From Gemmatimonadota bacterium (GTDB lineage: Bacteria; Gemmatimonadota; Gemmatimonadetes; Gemmatimonadales; Gemmatimonadaceae): a DNA stretch of 64,000 nucleotides. The stretch spans positions 75,033 through 139,032 of the forward strand of contig PMEM01000013.1 in assembly GCA_003155795.1 (NCBI GenBank), read 5' to 3'. How positions within the stretch are numbered: the stretch's first letter is position 1; each line of letters opens with the position of its first letter. Shown piece after piece: positions 43,754 to 53,710 of the stretch. The translations under genes were made by a program, and so were the position numbers. Under the pieces are notes generated by a model. The model saw nothing but the letters and a program-made list of their open reading frames with translations. It ran no database searches and was not told the origin of the DNA.

Positions 43754-45175
43754 ATGAGGTTGATAATGTTTAGATGGTTTTCCTTGGGGCTGGTCGCGGC
43801 TCTCTTTGCGTGCGCTTCCGGGAATGCGGGTTCGGGATCTACTCCGGATGGCTCTCTCCGGCCCTATGGTTCCCAACGTACGACGGCAACTGCTGGTGCT
43901 ACCGACCAGTTCGCGGAGATTTACGATCAGATGGGCCTGGCGGCTTCTGGTCCTCCCCTGTTTTTCGTGGGAGATGTATCCTATTTCGCTACCCAGTCTC
44001 CGGATACAACGCTTGTTGTCGTAGGTCTGTCTCTGCCCAACAAAGGGTTGGTATTCAAACGGGAAGAATCTGGCAGCTATTCGGCGAGCTATGCTGTGGA
44101 TCTGTCACTTGCCAGGAGCGGCGGACTTGCAACTCAGGCGTATGACAGCGAGTCGGTCCGGGTTACGGCCTTCAAGGAAACATCACGTACCGATGAGAGC
44201 GTGATTTACAAGCGCTCACTTAGAGCTGCGCCGGGGATGTACGCGCTGAACTATGTTGTCCGCGACGGGAACAGCCAGCGAGGCGCCGGACACACTCTTT
44301 CGATCACCGTTCCACGCTTATCGTCGTCCGGGCTTTCGACCCCGGAGCCTGTATATGAGGCGAAGCCGAGGACGCACCTTGATTCGGTCCCAAGCTATCT
44401 GCCAGCGCCTCGTGCCTCTTACGTATTTGGTGTCGACGATTCCGCGTCCATCTACCTGGAATCGTATGACCCGGCGAAACCAGTCATCCTGCAACTTCGT
44501 ACACCCGATGGTAAGGTTGCATGGGAGGGGACCAGGTCGTTTGCAGCTGGGAACCCGAAGATCGGGTCAGGCCTGCTGACCGTCCCACTACTCCACTCGG
44601 ATGTCGGAGTGGGCACCATACTCGCGACGCAAGCCGGTTCTGCAGACACGATGGGTACACGGATCTTCGTTGGCTTCGGTCCGGATCTGCCAGTGCTTTC
44701 CTTCAAGGATATGCTGGGATATCTCCGTTTCTTCCGGGCGCGGAGCAAACTCGCGCTGCTGTACAGCGCGACGGCGGAGAATCGAGGCGCTCGCTGGTCA
44801 GAGTTTCTTAGGGAGACTGATCCCAACCCAAACACACCGCAGAACGAAGCTCTCGATGCGTATTTCAGCCGCATACGCGAAGCGAACTCGCTGTTTGTAA
44901 CGGATTCCCCGCCGGGCTGGTTGTCGGATCGTGGCATGGTGTATGTGACACTTGGCGCACCCACCAATTCATACGAGGACTATGCATTGATGTACGCAGG
45001 TGGTATCGCAGCACCAGGCGAGGTGCCCAATCGCGTAAGGGTACTCGTGTGGGAATATTCCCAGTACCAGGCCAGCATCATCTTCTATGATCCAAATGAC
45101 ATCCGTCAGTGGCGCCTTACCAGGCAGAGCATGTCGCAGTTTCAATCCTTACTTGTACGGGTGACGGATCGTTGA
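43754..45175 (+). CDS. GWxTD domain lipoprotein
   Basis: 473-residue exported protein. From ATG 43754 it begins MRLIMFRWFSLGLVAALFAC, a lipoprotein-type signal with Cys near residue 20; a TTG at 43736 and an ATG at 43766 are alternatives. The middle is beta-rich. The C-terminal GWxTD domain (about residues 330-440) has WSEFLRETDPNPNTPQNEAL, the signature region GWLSDRGMVYVTLGAP (a variant of GWxTD) and VWEYSQYQASIIFYDP. Such domains occur in Acidobacteriota, Gemmatimonadota and Bacteroidota without a known biochemical role. Its TGA overlaps the ATG of polA (TGATG), so the two are co-translated. Confidence 0.88.
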   Translation: MRLIMFRWFSLGLVAALFACASGNAGSGSTPDGSLRPYGSQRTTATAGATDQFAEIYDQMGLAASGPPLFFVGDVSYFATQSPDTTLVVVGLSLPNKGLVFKREESGSYSASYAVDLSLARSGGLATQAYDSESVRVTAFKETSRTDESVIYKRSLRAAPGMYALNYVVRDGNSQRGAGHTLSITVPRLSSSGLSTPEPVYEAKPRTHLDSVPSYLPAPRASYVFGVDDSASIYLESYDPAKPVILQLRTPDGKVAWEGTRSFAAGNPKIGSGLLTVPLLHSDVGVGTILATQAGSADTMGTRIFVGFGPDLPVLSFKDMLGYLRFFRARSKLALLYSATAENRGARWSEFLRETDPNPNTPQNEALDAYFSRIREANSLFVTDSPPGWLSDRGMVYVTLGAPTNSYEDYALMYAGGIAAPGEVPNRVRVLVWEYSQYQASIIFYDPNDIRQWRLTRQSMSQFQSLLVRVTDR

Positions 45176-47985
45176 TGGAAGTCGCGCTACCAAAATCGCC
45201 CCGACTCTTTCTGGTGGATGGCTATGCGCTGATCTATCGCGCATTCTTCGCTCTGATCTCACGCCCGCTGACTACGAGCCGTGGAGAGAATACATCTGCT
45301 GCGTGGGGTATAGCCAACTTTCTACAACGACTGCTTTCTACACATCGGCCCGAGTATCTGGGCTGGGTGCACGACTCCGGGTTGTCGTTCCGGCACGAGC
45401 GTTATCCAGCGTACAAGGCTACTCGCGAGAAGCTATCGGAGGAACTTCAGTCGGATTTCGACCGCGGGATGGATCGCGTCTGCGCGCTCCTTGCGGCGTA
45501 CGGTATCCCCATCATCGCTCTTGAGGGATATGAAGCGGATGACGTGATCGGGACGCTGGTGAGAAAATCGGTGGAAGCCGAAATGAATGTCGTCGTGATT
45601 TCGGGCGACAAGGATTTTCAACAGCTCGTTCGTCCTGGCGTCTGGTTACTAAACCCGGGAAGAGGAGGGCCAGCAAGCGTTGAGGAGCATTGGGTAGGTG
45701 TCGAAAACGGTGCGGAAAGACTTGGCGTACCACCGAGTTTTGTAACGGACTATCTGTCGCTTGTCGGCGACTCGTCCGACAATGTTCCGGGCGTCAAGGG
45801 GATCGGCGACAAGACCGCATGTGAATTGGTAGCGCAGTTTGGGCATCTGGAGGAGATCCTCGCACACGCAGCAGAGCTCACCAAGAAGAGGCCACGCGAA
45901 GCACTACTGGCACATGCAGAAAATGCGCGCCTGTCAAAAGAGTTGGTGACCATTCGCGATGATCTTCCAGTAGCGCTGGATCTCGACGCTATGAAAGTTG
46001 GTGCCCCGGACAATGCTGCTCTCGCACAGCTGTACGTGGAGTTGGAGTTCCACACTTTCGCAAAGGAAGCAGCCGGCGCAGTCGAAGCGCCTAAGGTTAC
46101 TGCGACGGCAAAATATCGTACAGTCGAGACCGTCGCCGAGGTCGAGAGGATAGTACGCAAGGCTCGCAAGGCAAAAAATATCGCGGTTGATACAGAGACT
46201 GTCATAGATGCAGACTCGCCGTCAAAGATCGATCCACTCAGGTCGCGGCTTGTGTCGCTCTCATTGGCTGTCGCACCCGGTGAGGCGTATTACTTCCCGT
46301 TTGCGCACACTGATCCGGCAAGCCAGCAGGGAGAATTGCTTGGAGGTGATGCCGCGCCGAAATCGAGCGTCAAGAACCTTCCGCCGCTGTCGTCAGCTGA
46401 GATGAGACCATTGGTCGATCTGCTTGAGGATGCAGCAGTTGCAAAGACACTCCAGAACGCGAAATACGATTTACTCGTTCTTCGTAACGAAGGCATCACG
46501 TTGCGCGGAGTGGAGTTCGACACGATGCTTGCGAGCTACGTGCTTGATCCAGGTCGCCGATCACACTCTCTCGATATGCTCGCGATCGAGTTCCTTGATC
46601 ACACAATGACTTCATATGCCGATGTCTGTGGCAAGGGCAAGTCGGAGATCTCGTTTGATCGGGTCGCATTGGATGTTGCGCGCGATTACTCGTGCGAGGA
46701 TGTCGACATGACTCTGCGGATGCGCGAGCACTTTGAGCCGCAGCTCGAAGCCTACGAACTCACGCGCCTGTTCCATGAAGTCGAGATCCCGCTCATTGCC
46801 GTCCTTGCCGACATGGAGTGGAACGGCATGGCTATAGACTCCACGCACTTTGCGACACTCAAGGCGAGGTTCAAGCGAGAACGGGAGTTGGTGCAGCTCG
46901 AGATCTACAAGGAAGCCGGTGAGGAGTTCAACATAGGCTCCAATGTGCAGCTGCGTGAAATTCTCTTCAACAGGCTCAACCTGCCTGTGTTGAAGAAAAC
47001 AGCTACCGGTGCGTCGACCGATGCGAGCGTGCTCCAGGAGCTCGCGGACGAGGGCCACCGATTGCCGGCGCTGTTGATGGAGTATCGAGAGCTAGCCAAA
47101 CTCGAGAATACATATCTGGATGCACTTCCGCGCCTCGTGAATCCGAGAGATGGTCGGCTGCATACGTCGTTCAATCAAACGGTCGCGAGCACAGGACGGC
47201 TCTCGTCCAGTGATCCTAATCTTCAGAACATACCCATACGTCGGGAGCTGGGCCGGGATATCCGCCGAGGGTTTGTTCCACGTGCTGGTTGGAAACTTCT
47301 GGCGGCGGACTATTCTCAGATCGAACTGCGTTTGCTTGCGCATCTCTCACGTGACGTGAACTTTGTCGATGCATTCAACGCGGGTGGTGATATCCACCGA
47401 CAGACAGCGTCCATCATCTTCGATGTTCCACTGGAATCCGTAACACAGGAAATGCGTGGTCGCGCGAAGACAATCAATTTTGCGACCATCTATGGACAAG
47501 GCCCGCACGCTCTGTCCAGGCAGCTTGGAATACCACACGCTGATGCGCGTGATTTTATCGCCAAGTATTTCGAGCGTTTCGAAGGCGTTAAGAAGTATCT
47601 CGACTCGATGGTCGAGTTCGCACGAGAAAATGGCTATGTGCAGACCATTTTCAATCGACGGCGATACATACCGGAGTTGAGGGAGAAGAATTTCAACATG
47701 CGTGCATTCGGTGAACGAACCGCCGCAAATTCACCGATTCAGGGTTCAGCTGCAGACCTCATCAAAATCGCGATGATTCGCATCGATACCGCATTCCGCC
47801 AGCGTGGTTTCGCAAGCAAAATGCTCTTGCAGGTGCATGATGAGCTCGTCTTTGATGTCGATCCCGCGGAACTGGATGAAGTTCAATCGGTTGTCGCGCA
47901 CGAGATGGAAAATGCAGCTCAACTATCTGTACCGCTCGTCGTTGATATCGGGGTTGGCGATAACTGGCTCGAGACCAAGTTCTGA
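45175..47985 (+). CDS. polA: DNA polymerase I
   Basis: 936-residue repair and lagging-strand polymerase. The 5'-3' exonuclease domain (about 1-290) shows LFLVDGYALIYRAFFAL, EGYEADDVIGTL and GDSSDNVPGVKGIGDKTA. The 3'-5' proofreading domain appears intact, with IAVDTET (ExoI), NAKYDLLVL (ExoII) and YSCEDVDMTLRM (ExoIII). The polymerase domain has SSDPNLQNIPIRRELGRDIR, AADYSQIELRLLAHLS, RAKTINFATIYGQGPHALS and the C-terminal QVHDELVFDV. The start at 45175 (MEVALPKSPRLFLVDGYAL) overlaps the preceding gene by TGATG; the frame is open 66 bp further upstream. Confidence 0.97.
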   Translation: MEVALPKSPRLFLVDGYALIYRAFFALISRPLTTSRGENTSAAWGIANFLQRLLSTHRPEYLGWVHDSGLSFRHERYPAYKATREKLSEELQSDFDRGMDRVCALLAAYGIPIIALEGYEADDVIGTLVRKSVEAEMNVVVISGDKDFQQLVRPGVWLLNPGRGGPASVEEHWVGVENGAERLGVPPSFVTDYLSLVGDSSDNVPGVKGIGDKTACELVAQFGHLEEILAHAAELTKKRPREALLAHAENARLSKELVTIRDDLPVALDLDAMKVGAPDNAALAQLYVELEFHTFAKEAAGAVEAPKVTATAKYRTVETVAEVERIVRKARKAKNIAVDTETVIDADSPSKIDPLRSRLVSLSLAVAPGEAYYFPFAHTDPASQQGELLGGDAAPKSSVKNLPPLSSAEMRPLVDLLEDAAVAKTLQNAKYDLLVLRNEGITLRGVEFDTMLASYVLDPGRRSHSLDMLAIEFLDHTMTSYADVCGKGKSEISFDRVALDVARDYSCEDVDMTLRMREHFEPQLEAYELTRLFHEVEIPLIAVLADMEWNGMAIDSTHFATLKARFKRERELVQLEIYKEAGEEFNIGSNVQLREILFNRLNLPVLKKTATGASTDASVLQELADEGHRLPALLMEYRELAKLENTYLDALPRLVNPRDGRLHTSFNQTVASTGRLSSSDPNLQNIPIRRELGRDIRRGFVPRAGWKLLAADYSQIELRLLAHLSRDVNFVDAFNAGGDIHRQTASIIFDVPLESVTQEMRGRAKTINFATIYGQGPHALSRQLGIPHADARDFIAKYFERFEGVKKYLDSMVEFARENGYVQTIFNRRRYIPELREKNFNMRAFGERTAANSPIQGSAADLIKIAMIRIDTAFRQRGFASKMLLQVHDELVFDVDPAELDEVQSVVAHEMENAAQLSVPLVVDIGVGDNWLETKF

Positions 47986-47994
47986 CGCTCGACG

Positions 47995-48924
47995 TTACGG
48001 GTGATTGGCGTATGCTGCCCAATACGCGCCTGTGATTAACGAAACGAGAAAAAGAAGACCTGCTACCCAACCTAACAGCAGCCCGACGATCGTCACCTCC
48101 ACCACGTAGGACACGAGTATCGCCCCGAAGCCGAATGTCATGGTGTACATGGCTGGCTCACCGGGATCTGCACTCAGGCGCACTGCTTGTCGTCGAGCAA
48201 ACCGGAGAGGAAGCTCGTGCGTTACTCGACCCCACCAGGCAGCAACTCTTACAAGCCAGTTTCGCCTGGTTGGCAGGAGATGTTCCTTGCCGAACGGCAC
48301 ATTGAGCATGGAGATGCTCCGCAACTGCGCAGCAATTGATTCGGTAAGCTCTCGAACTTCTTCACCCGGCCAGTCGTCCATCGCTATAGGCTCGCCAACC
48401 TGTGCGATTACTCGCGTTCCCGGCGTTGATTTATCCTCGAAGGTAATTCCAATGGGGACGATCCTGATTCCGTCCACTCCGTCCTGTCGAGCTCGGAGTG
48501 CTGCTCTTGCCAAACCGGTCTTCAACGGAGCGATCTCAGGCTCATTGTGGCTCTTGCCCTCTGGAAATACCAGGATTGCACCACCGCGTTCAAGCTCGTC
48601 GATCATTGCCTTGAACGCGTGCCTGTTCCGCATTGGATCGGGTGCTGCTGGATTGTCAGCAACTCGTCGCAGCGGAATTATCCCTATCGACTTCATCAAA
48701 ACCGCGCCTGCCATTGTGTCGCCGAGCGTTGCCTTGGCTGTGATGCGCAACTCCCGGGGAACTATCCAGAGCGCCAGAAGCGCATCGATCAACGCATTCT
48801 GGTGATTCATGGCAACCAGTATCGGACCAGTGACTGGAATGCGATCACCGTTGACGACGTGTACGTCACTGTAGAACCAGTTCAACGCTACACCGCCAAT
48901 CCAGTGCGCCAGTCGTTGAATCAT
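47995..48924 (-). CDS. PlsC-type 1-acylglycerol-3-phosphate acyltransferase
   Basis: 309-residue acyltransferase probably making phosphatidic acid from lysophosphatidic acid. The catalytic NHxxxxD motif is present as AMNHQNALIDALL, and the second motif as VFPEGKSHNEPEIAPLKTG. The C-terminus has two hydrophobic segments (TFGFGAILVSYVVEVTIVGL and GWVAGLLFLVSLITGAYWAA), so the protein is membrane-bound. It is the last gene of the minus operon and converges on polA with a 9-bp gap. Confidence 0.9.
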   Translation of the reverse strand: MIQRLAHWIGGVALNWFYSDVHVVNGDRIPVTGPILVAMNHQNALIDALLALWIVPRELRITAKATLGDTMAGAVLMKSIGIIPLRRVADNPAAPDPMRNRHAFKAMIDELERGGAILVFPEGKSHNEPEIAPLKTGLARAALRARQDGVDGIRIVPIGITFEDKSTPGTRVIAQVGEPIAMDDWPGEEVRELTESIAAQLRSISMLNVPFGKEHLLPTRRNWLVRVAAWWGRVTHELPLRFARRQAVRLSADPGEPAMYTMTFGFGAILVSYVVEVTIVGLLLGWVAGLLFLVSLITGAYWAAYANHP

Positions 48925-48954
48925 GTGAGCGCCAACGTGTACCCCAGCGCGCGG

Positions 48955-50391
48955 TTAACCAGCATGAGGTTGAAAATTCTCCGGCACACCGCGTAGTATC
49001 AGCAAGGCTACACACATTGCGATTGCGACTGTACCTACTCCAGCACGGTATGCTATCCCCGTGCCGAACTTTGGGGTCAGTCCATCAACTGCGAATGCCC
49101 ACACCAACGGACCAACAATCGCGGCCGCCCGAGCCGATAGAACCATAAGCCCGAAGAACCGGCCTGCTTCTTCGTCTGGTATCAGTCGCAGAAGCATCGG
49201 CCGCTCGGCCACATTGACTCCACCGTAGATAAAACCAATCATGGCGCCGACAACCCAGAACGCCTGTCGCGAAGGCGCAAGGATCATTGCGATGAGTAAT
49301 ACTATCCACGCGCCGATGACGACCATGAGTGTGTGCTTCGGCCCAATCCTGTCAGTCAGCCTCCCCCAGACCCACGCTCCGAAGACCGCTGGTATGGTGA
49401 GGACCACAAACAGTGTCGTCTCCGTTCCCTCCTTGAATCCCATCGCTATCACCGCGTAGAGCGCCATGAAGCTGATGATTGTCCCCATTGCATCCTGGTA
49501 GACAAACGACGCAATGATAAACCTCAGTGTTCCTGGATACTTGCGCGACTCACGGATCGTATTGGCGACGTCGTGGAATGCCTTCTTCCACGGAATGACC
49601 TGACGCACACGAGACGGGAAACGATCCCGGCAGAATATGAACAGTGGTATGCTGAAAAGGAGATACAACAGCGCGGTCGGGGCGAACGTGGCCACCCGTC
49701 CACCTGAGTGAGCAAACGGGAATATGGTTCTCAGTGTATGCATGAAGCCTGTCGGCAGCGCACCGATCAACGGAAGTGTACCGTCGAAAAATGGCTTGAT
49801 CATCAACACACCGAGGATCGATCCCACGTAGCCGAGCAGAGCTCCCAATCCGGAGAGCTGACCCCACTTGTCGGGCGGCGCAAGCTCGGGCATCATCGCA
49901 TTGTAGAAAGGAAGCGCCCCCTGATATGCGTAATTCGCGGCGACAAATGCAGCTATTACGAAGAACAGTGGCAGACCAGATATCACATAGTTGCTCGCGG
50001 GCGACGGGTTCAGCACCGACTCACCGATGTGTGGTATGAAGTGCTGGCCTACCGCACCGATGGCTGCCGTCGAGACTACAGCGACCAGCGTGAACCCAAC
50101 GACCCATGGTTTCCGACGTCTGGTGACATCCGATATCGCACCGAGTACGGGAATCGAAATCATGACCAGGATCGATGCTATTCCATTTCCAAGCGCGACA
50201 TCGGTGTTGGAGCCACGAAGATCCGAAACCATCCACACTGCGAAATACAGCGTGGCGATATTCATTGAGAAGATCGTATTCGCGAAGTCGTACAGCGCCC
50301 AACTCCAGCGCTCGCGCGCTGGCGCCATCGCATTTACAAGAGGCAGCCCGGGAGCTTCGCTTTCGCCCAAGTCAGCTGCGGTATCGGTCAT
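48955..50391 (-). CDS. MFS transporter, UMF1/Atg22-like
   Basis: 478-residue transporter with about 12 membrane helices. The N-terminal WSWALYDFANTIFSMNIATL is the hallmark of the UMF1/Atg22-like branch of the major facilitator superfamily, and VWGRLTDRIGPKHTLMV is the loop motif between helices. The start is ATG 50391, with a strong GGAGGAAAGG ribosome-binding site about 15 bp upstream; the open frame to 50877 lies in the permease gene and is not used. The substrate is unknown; placement after the nucleoside ABC genes may hint at related solutes. Confidence 0.9.
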   Translation of the reverse strand: MTDTAADLGESEAPGLPLVNAMAPARERWSWALYDFANTIFSMNIATLYFAVWMVSDLRGSNTDVALGNGIASILVMISIPVLGAISDVTRRRKPWVVGFTLVAVVSTAAIGAVGQHFIPHIGESVLNPSPASNYVISGLPLFFVIAAFVAANYAYQGALPFYNAMMPELAPPDKWGQLSGLGALLGYVGSILGVLMIKPFFDGTLPLIGALPTGFMHTLRTIFPFAHSGGRVATFAPTALLYLLFSIPLFIFCRDRFPSRVRQVIPWKKAFHDVANTIRESRKYPGTLRFIIASFVYQDAMGTIISFMALYAVIAMGFKEGTETTLFVVLTIPAVFGAWVWGRLTDRIGPKHTLMVVIGAWIVLLIAMILAPSRQAFWVVGAMIGFIYGGVNVAERPMLLRLIPDEEAGRFFGLMVLSARAAAIVGPLVWAFAVDGLTPKFGTGIAYRAGVGTVAIAMCVALLILRGVPENFQPHAG

Positions 50392-50432
50392 GGCGCCCAA
50401 AAATACAGGCCTTTCCTCCAACTCGCTCGGCG

Positions 50433-51371
50433 CTATTCCAGCTCCAGATCCTGCCGTCCGAGTGCTGCGGGCGCGCTCACGCGGCCGTGGGTCGCCGCGA
50501 GCGCGATCAGCGTCAGCACGTACGGAAACGCGAGGAAGAGTTGATACGGCAGATTGGTCCCGATCGCCTGGAAGTAGAACTGAAGCGCACTCGCTGCGCC
50601 GAATATCAGTGCTGCGAGCACGGTACCGAGTGGATTCCACCGTCCGAGTACAACAATCGCGATGGCAATGAAGCCCCGGCCAGCAGACATTCCCTCGACA
50701 AACGTTCCTGCCTGAGCAAGTACGAGTGTTGCTCCGCTCACTCCGCCCAGAGCCCCACCGAACAGGACGGCTGTGAATTGGACCCGCTTGCCCCGGACGC
50801 CTGCGGCGATCGCCGCGGCCGGGTTCTCTCCCACGGACCGTAACGCGAGCCCGGCGTGCGTGCGGTACATCCACCAACTGACGACCGGAATCAGCGCGTA
50901 GAGCACGTAAGTGATCGATGGCTGGGCGAACAACGCCAAGCCTACTACCGGGATTTTGGAAAGAAACGGAATCGCAGCCGGATTTAGCGTCGGGGTGTTA
51001 AGTGCAGCGCCGGCACTTCCATAGATGAGTCGGTAGAGTGTCCCGGTCCCCCCCAAAGCCAGCAGTGTGACGGCGGTCCCCGTGATGATCTGGTCCGCAC
51101 GCAGAACTACCGCGAACAGCGCGAATATCGCAGCCACGGCCAAACCACAAACTGCACCGAAGACGAAACCTGCCCAAACACCGCCGTGCGCGGCGCCAAC
51201 AACCGAGCCGAGCGCTCCGGCAATGATGCTGCCTTCCAGTCCGATATTGATTATCCCGCTACGCTCGGTGACGGTCTCTCCAAGCGCCGCAAGCGCCAGC
51301 GGAGTTGCGGTCCGGACGACCCCCTCCAGGAATGCCTCCATTCCGCTGGTCACGTAGCGGACACCGAACAA
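50433..51371 (-). CDS. BMP-type ABC transporter permease (second)
   Basis: 312-residue inner-membrane permease of the branched-chain/nucleoside class (YufQ/NupQ-like). The family segments are TVTERSGIINIGLEGSIIAG, LRADQIITGTAVTLLALG and VGENPAAAIAAGVRG near the middle, with about 8-10 helices. The reported start overlaps the preceding permease by 22 bp; an in-frame ATG at 51341 (MEAFLEGVVRTATPLALA) would avoid the overlap. It works with the other permease, the double ATPase and the BMP lipoprotein as a predicted purine nucleoside importer. Confidence 0.92.
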   Translation of the reverse strand: MFGVRYVTSGMEAFLEGVVRTATPLALAALGETVTERSGIINIGLEGSIIAGALGSVVGAAHGGVWAGFVFGAVCGLAVAAIFALFAVVLRADQIITGTAVTLLALGGTGTLYRLIYGSAGAALNTPTLNPAAIPFLSKIPVVGLALFAQPSITYVLYALIPVVSWWMYRTHAGLALRSVGENPAAAIAAGVRGKRVQFTAVLFGGALGGVSGATLVLAQAGTFVEGMSAGRGFIAIAIVVLGRWNPLGTVLAALIFGAASALQFYFQAIGTNLPYQLFLAFPYVLTLIALAATHGRVSAPAALGRQDLELE

Positions 51372-52252
51372 CGAGAGCGGAATTGCGCGATCCCGATAAC
51401 GCCAAGGATCACAACCGCTTCAATAACAGATGCGGTCGTTGCAGGGATCCCTGCATTGCGTTGCATCGTGCCGGCCGCTGTTTCGAGCGCGCCAAACAGG
51501 ATCCCCGTGCCAATTACTCCAAGTGGATTGAGACCAGCGAGAAGGGCCACAGCGATCGCGGTATATCCGTAACCGGGTGAGATGTTCTCGTACAATGCGA
51601 ATGTGACGCCGCAAACCTCGACACCTCCGGCAATACCGGCGATCGCACCGCTCACGATGAACGCGCCTGATGTCACTCTCGGCACATTGATCAGGCCAGC
51701 ATTACGAGCTGCAAAGGGATTCATGCCACTGGCCCGGATCCTGAATCCAGTCGCCGAATACTTCATCGCGTACCACGTCAGTACGGAGAGCAACAGTCCG
51801 AGAATGAAGCCCCAGTGCAGTCGAGTATCGGAGATGAGAATTGGCATGTGTGCACCCGCGACAATGCTGCTTGTCTGGGGGAAGACGTGCGTCGGCTCCT
51901 GCAGCGGTCCACGTACGAGATACGACGCGCCATATGTTGCAATGAAATTGAGCATGATCGTGCTGATTACTTCAAGCACTGCGAACCGGGATCTTAACCA
52001 CGCGGCAATAGCGGCCCAGATCCCTCCTGCGATCGCGCCTGCAACAAGCGCAAGTGGGAGCGCCAACCATCCAATCGTGGCCGGTGCACTCACTCCAATC
52101 CATGCAGCAGCTGTCGCTCCGGCGATGAACTGGCCATCGGCCCCGATATTCCAGATCCCGGCGCGAAATGCTATCGCGACAGCCAGACCGGTGATCATGA
52201 GTGGTGTGGCATGCACGAGCGTGTCCACTATAAAAGCTGTGGTCTGGCTCAC
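51350..52252 (-). CDS. BMP-type ABC transporter permease (first)
   Basis: 300-residue permease (YufP/NupP-like). Typical segments are GLAVAIAFRAGIWNIGADGQ, VLEVISTIMLNFIATYGASY, ASGMNPFAARNAGL and GYGYTAIAVALLAGLNPLGV. It has multiple helices from the N-terminus on. The start overlaps the stop of the ATPase gene by 4 bp (52249-52252). It forms the membrane channel together with the second permease. Confidence 0.92.
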   Translation of the reverse strand: MSQTTAFIVDTLVHATPLMITGLAVAIAFRAGIWNIGADGQFIAGATAAAWIGVSAPATIGWLALPLALVAGAIAGGIWAAIAAWLRSRFAVLEVISTIMLNFIATYGASYLVRGPLQEPTHVFPQTSSIVAGAHMPILISDTRLHWGFILGLLLSVLTWYAMKYSATGFRIRASGMNPFAARNAGLINVPRVTSGAFIVSGAIAGIAGGVEVCGVTFALYENISPGYGYTAIAVALLAGLNPLGVIGTGILFGALETAAGTMQRNAGIPATTASVIEAVVILGVIGIAQFRSRCSVSAT

Positions 52253-53706
52253 GGGGGCGTAACGCCAAGCATGGCGCGGCCAATGGACTCATAATCGTTT
52301 CCGCATTCACTCACCTTGCCTGCGTACACGACTACGACTCTATCAGCAAGCGATACGATCTCATCCAGGTCCGAGGAGTAGATCACAACAGCGGCGCCGG
52401 AGTCACGCGCCTCAATGATCCGCGCTCTTACTGCGGCGGAGGCATGGATATCCAATCCCCTCGAAGGGTTCTCCGCAACGAGTGCGACATGAGCCCATTC
52501 GATCTCTCGGCCAACAACGAGCTTCTGTTGATTGCCGCCAGATAGTGTCGATGCGTGCACGTTCTCGTCGCGTGCGCGGACATCGTAGGCTCCGAGGAGA
52601 TTGCGAGTTCGATCGCCGATTGCAACCCAATCCATCATCCCTCGCCTTGCACCAGCGCCGGCAAGCGCAACGTTGTCGCGTAGTGACAGGTCCTGGATGA
52701 GCGCATCCCGCTGTCTGTCCTCCGGAATGAAGCCGACGCTGGGCGGTAGCGTAACCACGCCCGAAGTCGCGCCAATCCGGCCGGCGAGGACGCGGAGAAG
52801 TTCATGCTGGCCATTTCCTTCCACGGCTGCGACTCCCACTATTTCTCCAGCGCAAACTTCCAGAGATGCTGCCTTGAGGCGTTCCACTCCTGACGCGTCA
52901 CGCACGCTCACATTGCGTAACGCCATTACAACCTCGCTGACAGACGCTCGCTTTCGGCGACTGTTGTTGCCTTCGAGTGACTCCAACGGAGCGCGCTCTC
53001 CCCCGAGCATCGCCGATACCAGCGCGTCTTCTGTAGCTTCGTCGGCGCGCCCCGTCCATACGGTCGCTCCGCGCCTCAGCACGGTGATGTCGTCCGCGAA
53101 CTTCAACGCGTCGCGTAGTTTGTGCGTGATAAGAATCGCAGTTCCGCCGTCGTTGACGAGTTCTCGTGCTCGGTTCAGCAGATCATGAGCCTCGATCGGC
53201 GTCAGTATCGCGGTCGGTTCATCGAGTATCAATACTCGTGGCTTGTGTGATAGCGCTTTGAGAATCTCAACCCGCTGTTGCGCACCAGCCGGCAGTTCTT
53301 CAACGCGCGCATCTGGATCGATCGCGAAGCCAGTACGCCTGGCCAACGCCAGGAGCTCACTTCGCGCTTTCCGGGGATGGAGCAACCCTCGACCTCCAAG
53401 TGCGACGTTCTCTGTCACGGTCATCGCTCGCACCAGAGTGAAATGCTGGTGCACCATCGCAATCCCATTAGCTATCGCTGCACTCGGTGATGCAAACGAC
53501 TTGATATCACCGTTCACCCGGATGGTTCCGGCATCTGGTTGCAACATCCCGAATGCGATTCGCATCAGGCTAGTCTTGCCAGCTCCATTCTCACCGAGTA
53601 TGGCATGGACGGTCCCGCGCCGCGCCGAAAGCGATGCGGACTGCAATGCTGTGGTTCGACCAAAGCTCTTGGTGATCGACGCCAGCTCCAACGCGACGTC
53701 GTGCAT
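52249..53706 (-). CDS. ABC transporter ATPase with two nucleotide-binding domains
   Basis: 485-residue tandem ATPase of the nucleoside/sugar import type. The first domain has Walker A LGENGAGKTSLMRI, a signature region LPAGAQQRVEILKAL and Walker B RVLILDEPTAILTP. The second lacks a clear Walker A (AAVEGNGQHELLRVLAG) but has the signature LSGGNQQKLVVGREI and VALVAENPSRGLDIHA. One degenerate site is usual for this transporter class. It is located 4 bp after the Nif3 gene in the same operon. Confidence 0.94.
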   Translation of the reverse strand: MHDVALELASITKSFGRTTALQSASLSARRGTVHAILGENGAGKTSLMRIAFGMLQPDAGTIRVNGDIKSFASPSAAIANGIAMVHQHFTLVRAMTVTENVALGGRGLLHPRKARSELLALARRTGFAIDPDARVEELPAGAQQRVEILKALSHKPRVLILDEPTAILTPIEAHDLLNRARELVNDGGTAILITHKLRDALKFADDITVLRRGATVWTGRADEATEDALVSAMLGGERAPLESLEGNNSRRKRASVSEVVMALRNVSVRDASGVERLKAASLEVCAGEIVGVAAVEGNGQHELLRVLAGRIGATSGVVTLPPSVGFIPEDRQRDALIQDLSLRDNVALAGAGARRGMMDWVAIGDRTRNLLGAYDVRARDENVHASTLSGGNQQKLVVGREIEWAHVALVAENPSRGLDIHASAAVRARIIEARDSGAAVVIYSSDLDEIVSLADRVVVVYAGKVSECGNDYESIGRAMLGVTPP

Positions 53707-53710
53707 GACG

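Noticed and set aside
47274-47284. TGTTCCACGTG as a parS site
   Set aside because: Only 11 of 16 bases fit the parS palindrome and it lies in conserved polA codons, so it was kept only as a half-site note.
50392-50877. N-terminal extension of the MFS transporter frame
   Set aside because: The added 162 residues are Arg/Ser-rich, lie inside the permease gene, and a strong ribosome-binding site supports ATG 50391.
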